A stretch of 64,000 nt of DNA from VAZQ01 sp963816745 (GCA_963816745.1 CAWFLQ010000013.1:496001-560000); one strand, 5' to 3'; numbered from the stretch's first letter, positions 1 to 8,757 are shown. Program-made: numbers and translations. The notes: generated by a model not told the origin, from the sequence alone.

Positions 1-379
1 GTTCGGTGAGGCTGTGTGCCAGGTCTGGTCCGCCAACTTCAATCTCCCCAACGCGCTCAGCCTTCAGCCCGCGTATTACCGCCTCGACGTTATCCCCGAC
101 AAGCGTGGCGTTGGGCCCGACTGACTTTAACGATCGCGACACGACCCACTTTGGTTGGTTCCGCCACGCCGCCGCGAAGTCGCGTTCCTCCGCGTTCCAC
201 TCGGGTCGGTCTTCGTCCCAATAACGCATGACCTCATACAAGCGGCGACCGTACACACTGCCCGTCAGGCCGCGCACTTGGTCGATAAAATGACGAAAGA
301 GCGTGGGACCAGGAGCAAAGGCCATGTGGTCAACGTAACCGTCCAAGGATTGGTTCATTCCAAAGACGAGCTTCGCCAT
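1..379 (-). CDS. dihydrofolate reductase-like (RibD C-terminal family) protein, 3' end outside window
   Basis: Read on the minus strand from ATG at 379, an open frame of about 126 codons runs off the left edge with no stop. It begins MAKLVFGMNQSLDGYV, the N-terminal pattern of the stand-alone RibD-C/DHFR-fold reductases (YyaP/YwjB-like), followed by GSVYGRRLYEVM and a WNAEERDFAAAWR segment typical of that family. A purine-rich GGAG lies upstream of the start. These proteins are NAD(P)H-dependent reductases of mostly unknown substrate, so no specific reaction is proposed. The neighbouring antiporter is on the same strand but its 3' end is 226 bp upstream of this start, so cotranscription is uncertain. 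Only the N-terminal two thirds is visible. Confidence 0.8.
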   Translation of the reverse strand, partial: MAKLVFGMNQSLDGYVDHMAFAPGPTLFRHFIDQVRGLTGSVYGRRLYEVMRYWDEDRPEWNAEERDFAAAWRNQPKWVVSRSLKSVGPNATLVGDNVEAVIRGLKAERVGEIEVGGPDLAHSLTE

Positions 380-605
380 GCCACAAAATCTCCATCCCAG
401 GTTCCTCAGAATAGCTTGAGCCGCGGTGACGCGGAAGGAAGGTTTGGCACAACTGCGTGCAGCTTTGTCGGAGTGACGAATAACCAAAGGACCGCTAACC
501 ACCCTCGTGCGACATTGGAATTTCTGCTTCCGGGCAGGGTCGGAACGCCCTTCCACGACCGGGACGGAGGTTTCTGCGCGGGTACCAAGCGTCAGATTCT
601 ATCCA
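380..605. other. intergenic spacer without a convincing gene
   Basis: The spacer between the antiporter stop and the reductase start has lower coding bias than its surroundings. The short open frames crossing it have no recognisable product. I see no clear terminator hairpin and no tRNA. Confidence 0.4.
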
Positions 606-2849
606 CTAGCTCGCCACGAAGACCACCGAGGCCGGCGACTTCTCGAGCACAGCTGCTGCGGTGTCGCCGAAGAACAGTTTGTCGCCGGGGCGGCGACCCA
701 CGCCCATGACAATCAGGTCATGCGTCTTCGCTTCGATGAGTATGGCTTCGTCCGCGGCCACGTCGGAGTGAATAGCGGTCCTCGTCTGCACGTCGTAACG
801 GTCGGCCAGCTCCACGAAGTCTTTGATGATGGCTTGCTCCTCCCGGCGCGCGCGGAATCGGCGCCGCTTGCGTGGCTTGCTCCCGGGATTGGCGACGTAG
901 AGCGCGGTGACCGGGTGGCCCCTGGCGCGCGCAAGGGCGACAGCGACCTCGGCGGCCCGGCGCGACATCTCGGTTCCGTTCAAGGGAACCAGGATGTGCA
1001 GTGGACTTCGCTCCGGTTGCTTCAGATGCACGCCGTTTCCGGCCACGATCGCGAGCGGGCCCGCGAAGGCGGCGGCGATGCGCGTGACATCGGTATGAAA
1101 GCCGCCGTTCTTGGCGCGGGTATGTTCGATGCCCACGAAGAGCAGATCGTAACCGCGCTTGGCTTCCTTGGCGACGGCCTCGCCGCTTACGGCCTTGTGA
1201 CGGCGCCGGGTCACGTCGACGCGCGCCGGCTCGTCCTCGTCGGCTTGGCTCCGCCGCGCGGCCGCGGCCGCTTCCTTGACCGTCTTCTCGGCATGGTCGC
1301 CCGCCTCGGTATCCCCCTTGGATAGGGGGAGCAGCGTGATCGGGATGCCGCCGGTCCCGGCCAGGACGCCGGCAAGGCGGGATGCGAACTTGCCGTTGGG
1401 GCTTTCGTCCATCGTGAGCAGCAGCCGCTCGAGGTTCGCGACGAAGCCCTTGGCCTCGAACTCTTCGCGTTCCAGGCGCTCCTTTTCCTCTTTCCTCATC
1501 GGCACGCGGGCGAGCGCCCAGCGCAGCATCGGCGGCATCGCCATCGTGGTGGCGATGGCCATCGCCACGATCATCGTGAACAGGTTTTGACTGAGCGCGC
1601 CGATCGACAGCCCGATGGTGGCGACGATGATCTCGGTCGAGCCGCGCGCGTTCATGCCGCAGGCGAGCGCAAGCGACTCGCGCCGGGTCAGGCCGCCGAT
1701 CTCGCCGCCGATGAAGGCGCCGGCAAACTTGCCGACGCTCGCGATCGCGATCAGGCCGAGCGCCATCAATGCAAGCTGCGGATCCTTGAGGACCGTCAAA
1801 TCGGCGGACAGGCCGGCGATGCCGAAGAACACCGGCATGAAGAACGCCAGGATGAGACCGCGTAGCTGCTCGTCGATGTGCTTGCTCAGGATCGGCGATT
1901 CCCCGATCAGCACGCCGGCGACGAAGGCGCCGAGCACGGTGTGCACGCCGATGAAATGCGTGGTCAGGGCCATGACCCCCATGATCACGAGAATGGTCGT
2001 GATCACGGGGAAGTCGCTCTCGAAATGGTCGTTCGCCCAGCGGATCAGGAAAAAGACGATGCGGCGACCGATGGTCAGGCTGGCGATGAGAAATATGGCG
2101 GTGCCCAATACGCTCTTGCTGACGCTGATGAGGTCAATCGTGCCGGCTTCCGCCAGCCCGAGCGTGATGGCGATGACCACCCAGCCGATCGAGTCTTCGC
2201 AGATCGCGGACGCGACGATGATCTGTCCGAGGTTGCGGCGGGTGAAACCCATCTCGCGCACGACCGCCGCCACGATCTTGATCGATGAGATCGACAAGGC
2301 GGTGCCGAGAAACAGCGAGGTGAGCAGGCGCTGGTCCGGATGCGGCAGCAGCGCCTCCGGCATGAGCTGGCCGAGCGCGAAACCGCACATGAACGGCACC
2401 GCGACGCCGGTGAGTGAGATACTCAGCGCCGCCCTGCCGACCTTTCGCACCAGCCGCAGATCGGTCTCCATTCCGGTCAGCAGCAGCAGAAGCAGAATTC
2501 CGAACTGGGAAATCCCGTCGAGCATGGCCTTCTGCTCGGGACTTGCGGGAAATAGTGCGCGCTGTGCGTCGGGCCACAGGCCGCCCAGCATCGAAGGCCC
2601 GAGCAGGATGCCGCCGAGCAGCATTCCCATGACCGACGGCTGCCCGATGCGGTTCATGGCCTCGCCGAGCAGGCGCCCGACGAGCATCAGCGCGATCAGT
2701 TGGACGAGGAATACGACTTCCGACGCGCCACCCTTGCCGCCCTCGGCGGCGAGCGCCACGGCCGTGCCCAGCATCAGAAGCGCGGCGCCGCAGGCCGCGG
2801 CACGTAGAGGCGGCAGCTTGAGAATCGGCAGGCGGGTAGACTTGGTCAT
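606..2849 (-). CDS. CPA2-family monovalent cation:H+ antiporter with C-terminal UspA-like domain
   Basis: A 747-residue inner-membrane protein. Residues ~20-470 carry about a dozen hydrophobic segments with the CPA2 (Kef/NapA-like) pattern, including the early QLIALMLVGRLLGEAMNRIGQP stretch. The C-terminal ~270 residues are cytoplasmic and the last ~150 resemble a universal stress protein: ILVPLNGTEMSRRAAEVA at its start and the nucleotide-site pattern GVGRRPG...FFGDTAAAVLEKS near the end. The family exchanges K+ or Na+ for protons, and a UspA-like tail suggests nucleotide or stress gating; that gating is inference. The gene stands alone, divergent from sitABCD. ATG at 2849 puts a hydrophobic N-terminus immediately in place. 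The ion cannot be read from the sequence. Confidence 0.85.
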   Translation of the reverse strand: MTKSTRLPILKLPPLRAAACGAALLMLGTAVALAAEGGKGGASEVVFLVQLIALMLVGRLLGEAMNRIGQPSVMGMLLGGILLGPSMLGGLWPDAQRALFPASPEQKAMLDGISQFGILLLLLLTGMETDLRLVRKVGRAALSISLTGVAVPFMCGFALGQLMPEALLPHPDQRLLTSLFLGTALSISSIKIVAAVVREMGFTRRNLGQIIVASAICEDSIGWVVIAITLGLAEAGTIDLISVSKSVLGTAIFLIASLTIGRRIVFFLIRWANDHFESDFPVITTILVIMGVMALTTHFIGVHTVLGAFVAGVLIGESPILSKHIDEQLRGLILAFFMPVFFGIAGLSADLTVLKDPQLALMALGLIAIASVGKFAGAFIGGEIGGLTRRESLALACGMNARGSTEIIVATIGLSIGALSQNLFTMIVAMAIATTMAMPPMLRWALARVPMRKEEKERLEREEFEAKGFVANLERLLLTMDESPNGKFASRLAGVLAGTGGIPITLLPLSKGDTEAGDHAEKTVKEAAAAARRSQADEDEPARVDVTRRRHKAVSGEAVAKEAKRGYDLLFVGIEHTRAKNGGFHTDVTRIAAAFAGPLAIVAGNGVHLKQPERSPLHILVPLNGTEMSRRAAEVAVALARARGHPVTALYVANPGSKPRKRRRFRARREEQAIIKDFVELADRYDVQTRTAIHSDVAADEAILIEAKTHDLIVMGVGRRPGDKLFFGDTAAAVLEKSPASVVFVAS

Positions 2850-2973
2850 GGAACTAAGCCCGGCGGGGCTTCAATCCCTGTGGCGGGCAATCGTTCCAAT
2901 TCCCACCGGCGGCGCGATTGGTGGAATTTCAAATGGTTGCAGGAAGTCTTTCACGTTTACTGAGACGTCTCTA

Positions 2974-2995
2974 TGCAATTGCAAATTATTCGCAA
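2974..2995 (+). promoter_or_regulatory. Mur/Fur-like operator candidate upstream of sitA
   Basis: The AT-rich imperfect palindrome TTGCAAATTATTCGCAA (2979-2995), overlapped on its left by the perfect palindrome TGCAATTGCA (2974-2983), stands about 107 bp before the chosen sitA start. Rhizobial Mur/Fur boxes controlling sit operons have related TGCAAAT...TTGCA arrangements. It is the only strongly AT-rich patch between the divergent genes. Binding is inferred from resemblance and position. Confidence 0.5.
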
Positions 2996-3101
2996 CAAGA
3001 TTAGATATCGAAGCGGGGGGCGCCGGGTGCCCCCATGGGATTTTTGCGGGTTTTCAGACCGCTCGCATTTGCCCATTGGACCCGACGTGACGGAGGACGA
3101 G

Positions 3102-4025
3102 GTGAGGACAGTTTGGGCGAGGCGCCTGCTACTCGGCGCTGTATTGGCGGCGGTCGCGGGGAGCGCCCTGCCGGGCGTTGCGTCGGCGCAGGGCTCGCAG
3201 CCCCGCAAGCCGTTCCGCGTCGTGACCACGTTCACGGTCATTCAGGACATCGCTCAGAACGTGGCGGGCTCCGCGGCGGTGGTCGAGTCGATCACCAAGC
3301 CCGGGGCGGAGATCCACGATTATCAACCGACTCCACTCGACATCGTGAAGGCGCAAGCCGCCGACCTCGTGCTCTGGAACGGCTTCAATCTCGAGCGCTG
3401 GTTCGAGAAGTTCTTCGAGAACGTCAAGGAAGTGCCGAGCGTGGTGGTGTCCCAGGGCATCGACCCGATGGGGATCACGGAAGGTCCGTATTCCGGCAAG
3501 CCGAACCCGCATGCCTGGATGTCGGCGACCAACGCGTTGATCTATGTCGAGAACATCCGCAAGGCGCTCGCGAAATACGACCCGGCCAACGCGGAAACCT
3601 ACGGCAAGAACGCCGCCGCCTATTCCGCGCAGATCCGCGCGCTCGACGAGCCGTTGCGCAAGCGCCTGGCGGCCATCCCCGAAGCCCAGCGCTGGCTCGT
3701 GTCCAGTGAGGGGGCGTTCAGCTACCTGACCCGCGACTACCAGATGCGCGAGGCCTACCTTTGGCCCATCAACGCCGACGAGCAAGGCACGCCCAAGCAG
3801 GTGCGCCACGTCATCGATCTCGTCCGCAAGAACAAGATTCCGGTCGTGTTCAGCGAGAGCACGATCTCGGACCGGGCCGCCAAGCAGGTCGCGCGCGAGA
3901 CCGGCGCCCGCTACGGCGGAGTTCTCTACGTCAACTCGCTCAGCGCCGCGAACGGCCCGGTGCCAACCTATCTCGATCTGCTGAAGGTGACGGTCGAGAC
4001 GATCGCCAAGGGATTCGGCAAGTGA
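3102..4025 (+). CDS. sitA: manganese/zinc ABC transporter, periplasmic binding protein SitA-like
   Basis: Cluster A-I metal-binding lipoprotein/periplasmic protein that delivers Mn2+ (or Zn2+/Fe2+) to SitBCD. I start at GTG 3102 because GGAGG lies at 3092-3096 and the protein then opens with a clean signal peptide (RRLLLGAVLAAVAG...ASAQ). The frame is open back to 2973, but that ATG lies within the operator-like palindrome. The product is 307 residues, normal for the family. Metal-site positions: His72 (EIHDYQP), His137 (NPHAWM), Glu203 (SSEGAFSY). The fourth ligand, Asp in the usual LYVDSLS motif, is Asn278 here (LYVNSLS). It is the first gene of sitABCD, and its regulation by a Mur/Fur-type repressor is suggested by the upstream palindrome. 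Confidence 0.88.
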   Translation: MRTVWARRLLLGAVLAAVAGSALPGVASAQGSQPRKPFRVVTTFTVIQDIAQNVAGSAAVVESITKPGAEIHDYQPTPLDIVKAQAADLVLWNGFNLERWFEKFFENVKEVPSVVVSQGIDPMGITEGPYSGKPNPHAWMSATNALIYVENIRKALAKYDPANAETYGKNAAAYSAQIRALDEPLRKRLAAIPEAQRWLVSSEGAFSYLTRDYQMREAYLWPINADEQGTPKQVRHVIDLVRKNKIPVVFSESTISDRAAKQVARETGARYGGVLYVNSLSAANGPVPTYLDLLKVTVETIAKGFGK

Positions 4026-4093
4026 AATCGACAAAGTGAAATCCGGCAAGTGAGGTCGGACAAGCGAGACGTCCGACGAGAGAGGTCCGACAC
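4018..4093 (+). repeat. imperfect short tandem repeats between sitA and sitB
   Basis: About five degenerate copies of a 13-16 bp unit related to AAGTGAAATCCGGC / AAGTGAGGTCGGAC fill the junction from the end of sitA to the sitB start. Each copy carries GTGA/GCGA/GAGA followed by a (G)TCCGAC-like element. The array provides no obvious ribosome binding site. It looks like replication slippage in a translational spacer. Confidence 0.5.
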
Positions 4094-5014
4094 GTGAACA
4101 TGATCCCCCAGCCGGTACGCGGCGGATTGGATCCGGGCGCCGCGCTTGCCGCCAGCATTTCGGTGCGGGGCCTGACGGTCACCTACAGCAACGGCCACAC
4201 CGCCGTGCACGATGCCTCGTTCGAGCTCGAGCCCGGCACGATCTGCGCCCTGGTCGGGGTGAACGGCAGCGGCAAGTCGACGATCTTCAAGGCGATCATG
4301 GGCTTCGTCCGCCCGTCCGCCGGCGAGGTCCGCCTCTGCGGCGGCCCGGTCGCGGAGGCGTTGAAGCGCAACGTCGTCGCCTACGTGCCGCAGAGCGAGG
4401 ACGTTGACTGGAACTTTCCCGTCCTGGTCGAAGACGTCGTCATGATGGGCCGCTACGGTCACATGAATTTCCTGCGCATGCCGTCGCGCGCCGACCGCTA
4501 CAAGGTCGACCAGGCGCTCGAGCGCGTCGGCATGGCCGAGTACCGGTCGCGGCAGATCGGCGAGCTCAGCGGCGGCCAGAAGAAGCGCGTCTTCCTGGCG
4601 CGGTCGCTGGCGCAGGAAGGGCGGATCATCCTGCTCGACGAGCCGTTCACCGGGATCGACGTCAAGACCGAGGCGACGATCATCAGCTTGCTGCGCGAAA
4701 TGCGTGGACAAGGCTATCTGATGCTGGTCTCGACGCACAATCTCGGCAGCGTGCCGGATTTTTGCGACGAGGTCGTGCTGCTCAACAAGACTGTGCTGGC
4801 CGCGGGGCCGACCGCGGAGGTCTTTACGCAAGCCAATCTGGAACGCGCCTTCGGCGGCGTGCTGCGCCACTTCAACCTGGGCGGCGCGGCGCTCCACAGC
4901 GACCAGGACCCGCGCAGCGTGACGGTGCTCACCGACGACGAGCGGCCGCTGGTGATCTACGGCGCCGACGCCGATGCCCGCAAAGACCCGCCCGCCAAGA
5001 CGGACGCGACATGA
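4094..5014 (+). CDS. sitB: manganese/zinc ABC transporter ATPase SitB-like
   Basis: A 306-residue ABC ATPase that energises metal import through SitC/SitD. Walker A is GVNGSGKST, the signature is LSGGQKKRV, Walker B is IILLDEPFTGID, and the H-loop is STHNLG. DWNFPVLVEDVVMMGRYGHM downstream of the Q-loop is characteristic of the Mn/Zn ZnuC/SitB branch. The first ~25 residues before the ABC domain are an N-terminal extension of low complexity. The stop overlaps the sitC start in an ATGA, so the two are probably translationally coupled. Confidence 0.93.
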   Translation: MNMIPQPVRGGLDPGAALAASISVRGLTVTYSNGHTAVHDASFELEPGTICALVGVNGSGKSTIFKAIMGFVRPSAGEVRLCGGPVAEALKRNVVAYVPQSEDVDWNFPVLVEDVVMMGRYGHMNFLRMPSRADRYKVDQALERVGMAEYRSRQIGELSGGQKKRVFLARSLAQEGRIILLDEPFTGIDVKTEATIISLLREMRGQGYLMLVSTHNLGSVPDFCDEVVLLNKTVLAAGPTAEVFTQANLERAFGGVLRHFNLGGAALHSDQDPRSVTVLTDDERPLVIYGADADARKDPPAKTDAT

Positions 5015-5874
5015 GCGAAACTCTCGCCGAGCTGCTGGTCCCCTTCAGCTACGAATACATGGCGAAGGCCATGTGGGTGAGCGCGCTGGTCGGCGGCGTC
5101 TGCGCCTTCCTGTCCGCCTATCTGATGCTCAAGGGCTGGTCGCTGATGGGCGACGCGCTGGCCCATTCGATCGTTCCGGGCGTTGCGGGCGCCTATATCC
5201 TCGGCTTTCCGTTCGCCGTGGGGGCATTTTTCGCCGGCATTCTGGCGACCATCGGCATGGGTTTCGTCAAGCAGCATACCCGGCTGCGCGAGGATGCCGT
5301 GATCGGCCTCGTCTTCACGTCGCTGTTCGCGCTCGGGCTGCTGATGGCGTCGCTCCGGCCGACGTCGGTCAGCATCCAGACCATCGTGCTCGGCAATATC
5401 CTCGCCATTTCCAACGAGGACGTGATCCAGGTCGCGATCATTTCCGCCATTTCGCTCGGCGTTCTGGCGCTGAAATGGAAGGACCTGATGGTCACGTTCT
5501 TCGATGAGAACCATGCGCGCAGCATCGGGCTCAACCCGGGCTTTCTGAAGGGGCTGTTCTTTACGTTGCTGGCCGCCTGCACCGTCGCCGCGCTGCAGAC
5601 CGTCGGCGCCTGCCTCGTCATCGCCATGGTGGTGACCCCGGGCGCGACGGCCTATCTGCTGACCGATCGCTTCGGCCGGCTGATCGTCATCAGCGTCGCC
5701 ATCGGCGCGACCACGAGCTTCGTCGGAGCCTACATCAGCTACTTCCTCGATGGCGCGACCGGCGGCGTCATCGTGACGCTCCAGGCCCTCTTGTTCCTCG
5801 CGGCGTTCTACTGCGCCCCCAAGCATGGGCTCCTGGCGGCGCGCCGGCGACAGCTCGCGGGGGCGCGGGCATGA
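5011..5874 (+). CDS. sitC: manganese/zinc ABC transporter permease SitC-like
   Basis: A 287-residue inner-membrane permease of the ABC-3 family with about eight or nine hydrophobic segments. The family hallmarks SAYLMLKGWSLMGDALAHSIVPG and GACLVIAMVVTPGATAYLLTDRF are present. The ATG at 5011 overlaps the sitB stop, and the stop overlaps the sitD start in a second ATGA. SitC and SitD have closely similar motifs and presumably form the heterodimeric membrane channel. Confidence 0.92.
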   Translation: MSETLAELLVPFSYEYMAKAMWVSALVGGVCAFLSAYLMLKGWSLMGDALAHSIVPGVAGAYILGFPFAVGAFFAGILATIGMGFVKQHTRLREDAVIGLVFTSLFALGLLMASLRPTSVSIQTIVLGNILAISNEDVIQVAIISAISLGVLALKWKDLMVTFFDENHARSIGLNPGFLKGLFFTLLAACTVAALQTVGACLVIAMVVTPGATAYLLTDRFGRLIVISVAIGATTSFVGAYISYFLDGATGGVIVTLQALLFLAAFYCAPKHGLLAARRRQLAGARA

Positions 5875-6737
5875 TCGGCGCATTCGACTGGATCACGGTG
5901 CCCCTGAGCTATCCGTTCATGCAGCGGGCGCTGATCGTCTCGGTGCTGGTCGGCGCGGTCTGCGCGGTCCTGTCCTGCTATCTCGTGCTCAAGGGCTGGT
6001 CGCTCATGGGGGATGCGATCTCCCACGCGGTCCTGCCCGGCATCGTCCTCGCCTTCGTGCTCGGATTGCCGCTGGCCGTCGGGGCCTTCGCCGCCGGATT
6101 GTCCTGCGCGCTGCTGACCGGCTACCTGAAGGAGCACAGCCGCGTGAAGGAGGATACGGTGATGGGGATCGTATTCTCCGGCATGTTCGGGTTCGGACTG
6201 GTCATCTTCACCAAGGTCGAAACCGACCAGCATCTCCTGCACATCCTGTTCGGCAACGTGCTGGGCGTGACCGCGCGCGACCTGATCGAGACCGCCATCA
6301 TCGCCGGGGGAACGCTGCTGATCGTGCTGCTCAAGCGCCGCGATCTGCTGCTCTACTGCTTCGATCCGAACCACGCCCGGGCGATCGGATTGCCGGTGCG
6401 CGCGCTTCACTACGGCCTCTTGATCCTCCTGTCCCTGACGATCGTCGGATCGCTCAAGGCCGTCGGCATCATCCTGGTGATCGCGATGCTGGTCGCGCCC
6501 GGGGCGGTCGCCTATCTGCTGACCGACAGCTTCGAGCGCATGCTCCCGATCGCGGTCGCCGTTGCCGTCGGCTCGAGCGCGCTCGGCACCATCGCGAGCT
6601 TCCACATCGATGGCGCGACCGGCGCCTGCATCGTGCTCATCCAATTTGCGGTGTTTGTGCTGGCGTTTCTGTTCGCGCCCAAGCGCGGGCTGCTGGCGGC
6701 CTGGAGCCGGCGCTATCCGGGGACGCAAACTCCGTAG
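5871..6737 (+). CDS. sitD: manganese/zinc ABC transporter permease SitD-like
   Basis: A 288-residue second permease of the operon, paralogous to SitC: SCYLVLKGWSLMGDAISHAVLPG near residue 40 and AVGIILVIAMLVAPGAVAYLLTD near residue 210 match the ABC-3 family. The reading frame starts inside the sitC stop (ATGA). It is the last gene of sitABCD, and its stop runs straight into a palindromic repeat that may stop transcription or stabilise the transcript end. Confidence 0.92.
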   Translation: MIGAFDWITVPLSYPFMQRALIVSVLVGAVCAVLSCYLVLKGWSLMGDAISHAVLPGIVLAFVLGLPLAVGAFAAGLSCALLTGYLKEHSRVKEDTVMGIVFSGMFGFGLVIFTKVETDQHLLHILFGNVLGVTARDLIETAIIAGGTLLIVLLKRRDLLLYCFDPNHARAIGLPVRALHYGLLILLSLTIVGSLKAVGIILVIAMLVAPGAVAYLLTDSFERMLPIAVAVAVGSSALGTIASFHIDGATGACIVLIQFAVFVLAFLFAPKRGLLAAWSRRYPGTQTP

Positions 6738-6785
6738 CGCATGTCCCGGAAAAGTGGGAACCGGTTTTCCGACTAGGACATGCGC
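6737..6785. repeat. palindromic intergenic repeat element
   Basis: A 49-bp element with perfect 10-bp outer arms (GCGCATGTCC / GGACATGCGC) and an inner pair around AAAAGTGGGAACCGGTTTTCC. Very similar elements recur in intergenic DNA of Rhizobiales genomes (recalled, not searched). It lies between the convergent sitD and the GDSL autotransporter gene. Confidence 0.75.
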
Positions 6786-6792
6786 AAGATTT

Positions 6793-8757
6793 CTAAAGAC
6801 GGGCGGCCTTCACCGGCATATCCCGCGGAGGCGGGGCGCCCAGCGCGACGTTGATGCCGACCTGCCCGCCGTAGTTCACGACGCTGTCCTGGGCAAATTG
6901 GCCATAGGCTGCGACGAGCGCGGTGATGTTGGGCGATATCTTCACGGTCGCTCCGGCGTTGGCCAGGCCCCAATCCTTGCCCAGAACCACCGCCGGCAGG
7001 GAAAAGCCGGGCGCGGTGATCGTCGTCAGGAACGCCGTGACCTGCCGGTCGGTGGAGACCAGCTCGTGATACCACGCCGCCTTGACGAATGGACGCCACA
7101 TGCCGGCGTCGAAGGTCGCCTGATAACCGAGCTCGGTCACGGCCGAGTTGCGTTTCTGCTCGTCGAAGGCGAGGCTGGTGAAGCTCCCGCTCTCGGTGAA
7201 TCCGTCGATGTGTATCCGCTGCAGCAGGACCCCCGCGAGCGGGCCATGCGTCAGCGGCCCGTGCATGAAATTGTAGCCCGCCTGTAGTGCGAACGAGAGC
7301 TGGCTGCCGTCGGTGTTGCCGTCGTTGTGCTGCACGGTGATGCCGATCGGCGCCGAACGCGTGATGGCATTCTGCAGCGTGCCGGCCGATGCGACGACGT
7401 TGGCCCAGAACGGCCCATCGAGATAGCCGGCATAGAAACTCGCGGTGAACGCGCTTTGGGTGAAATGTCCGCGCTCGAGGCTGAAGGTCTGCCTGGTCGT
7501 TCCGATGGATAGCGCCGCCCCGACGAGCCATTCGCGCGTCAGCCTGTAGTCGAAGCCCGCGGTCATCGCGACCGGGGTGCCGGGATCATCGGGGAATCCG
7601 GGGTAGTTGGTGATCTTGAGCCATGACACATCCCCGGTCACCCAGGCGTTGATTCCGAGGGAGCCGGATTGCCGCTGCGAGATCGAAATCTGGTTGAGGA
7701 TCGAATTGACGAGCGCCGCGCGCGTCTTCACCGGGACTTCGGCCAGGAACGAGATCTGGCTGGGCGCGACGATGAGGCTGTAATAATAGTCGGCGAGGAT
7801 CTTTTGCCCGGCCGTGGTCAGATGCTGGTCGTCGGCGAAAAGCCGGGTCTGGTCGGCATCCGGCGTGACCAACGTGGAAGGAGCGCCGGGATTGGACGAG
7901 CACAGCAACGCCCAGGCGCTCGCCACGCCGGGGTTGGTGCAGGCGACCTGACCGGCGCCGTTGCCGACGAACTGGAATCCGAACGCCGATGGGTTCTCGG
8001 CAATTGCGACCCGGACGGCATTGATGTCGGCGGGAATGAAATTCACGCCTGCCGCCGCCAGGCCCGACCAGAGCGCAAGGCTGTAGTCCAGCCTGGCCTG
8101 ACGGGTCTGCGCGTTCCCTGCGCCGCCTCCCATCGGGAACGAGAAATACAGGTCCGGAACGATGATGTAGCGCGCACCTGCCGCCTGTAGCTGCGCGATG
8201 GCCCCGGCCAGGCTGTTGGCCGCGCCGATCAGGTACGCGGTCGGGTCCGCCGGAAACGGACCGGTGCCGCTGTCGCCGAGCGCAAACGAGACGTCGTTGG
8301 CGCCGGAATTGATCAGATAGAGCGCGTTGGGATTTGCTGCGCCGCCGTTGCTTGCGAGGTAGGTCGAGATCTGCGTGACCGTCGGGATCGCCGATTGGAA
8401 TCCTCCGGTCGCCGCGGTGTTGACGGTGACATTCTTGGCGCCGCTGGTCGCATAGTTCGACCCGCCCTGATTGGAGGGGAGGCCGTTGAGGCCGAAATAG
8501 GCCGCGAGCGCTTCGGAATTCATCAGGCCCGGGCTCGATGTCGGCTTGCCGGCACCGTTGGCGACGGCGGCGGGCCACAACGCGTTGAAGGCCGCTCCGC
8601 CGCCGGGAGAAGGCAGCGCCCGATAGAAGCCGCTGTCGATATTGCTGTCGCCGAAGCCGACGAACTGGTTGAATGTCTGCGCTGGCGCGGGGCCGCTTAC
8701 GCCTGTCGCCATGAACGACAGCACGAGAGCCCATCTGATAGTCGCGGTGGTACGCAT
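6793..8757 (-). CDS. GDSL esterase/lipase autotransporter (type Va secretion)
   Basis: A surface-anchored serine esterase. I start at ATG 8757 (upstream AAGGAG), which gives a signal peptide ending near PAPAQ at residue ~27; a longer frame to 8817 adds 20 non-signal residues. The GDSL passenger has the nucleophile in FGDSNIDSG (Ser38), the block III Asn in NSGANDV, and the Asp/His pair in DDQHLTTAG (His312). From residue ~385 to 654 the sequence is an alternating amphipathic autotransporter beta-barrel. EstA-like proteins of this architecture hydrolyse short-chain esters or glycerides at the outer membrane. The gene is monocistronic and convergent with sitD. Natural substrate unknown. Confidence 0.88.
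   Translation of the reverse strand: MRTTATIRWALVLSFMATGVSGPAPAQTFNQFVGFGDSNIDSGFYRALPSPGGGAAFNALWPAAVANGAGKPTSSPGLMNSEALAAYFGLNGLPSNQGGSNYATSGAKNVTVNTAATGGFQSAIPTVTQISTYLASNGGAANPNALYLINSGANDVSFALGDSGTGPFPADPTAYLIGAANSLAGAIAQLQAAGARYIIVPDLYFSFPMGGGAGNAQTRQARLDYSLALWSGLAAAGVNFIPADINAVRVAIAENPSAFGFQFVGNGAGQVACTNPGVASAWALLCSSNPGAPSTLVTPDADQTRLFADDQHLTTAGQKILADYYYSLIVAPSQISFLAEVPVKTRAALVNSILNQISISQRQSGSLGINAWVTGDVSWLKITNYPGFPDDPGTPVAMTAGFDYRLTREWLVGAALSIGTTRQTFSLERGHFTQSAFTASFYAGYLDGPFWANVVASAGTLQNAITRSAPIGITVQHNDGNTDGSQLSFALQAGYNFMHGPLTHGPLAGVLLQRIHIDGFTESGSFTSLAFDEQKRNSAVTELGYQATFDAGMWRPFVKAAWYHELVSTDRQVTAFLTTITAPGFSLPAVVLGKDWGLANAGATVKISPNITALVAAYGQFAQDSVVNYGGQVGINVALGAPPPRDMPVKAARL

Noticed and set aside
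155..709. Plus-strand open frame near the left edge
   Set aside because: No recognisable sequence; a minus-strand RibD-C/DHFR-like gene occupies 1-379.
2973..3101. Longer N-terminus for SitA from ATG 2973
   Set aside because: That start lies in the operator-like palindrome, gives no signal peptide at the N-terminus, and lacks a ribosome site; GTG 3102 has GGAGG.
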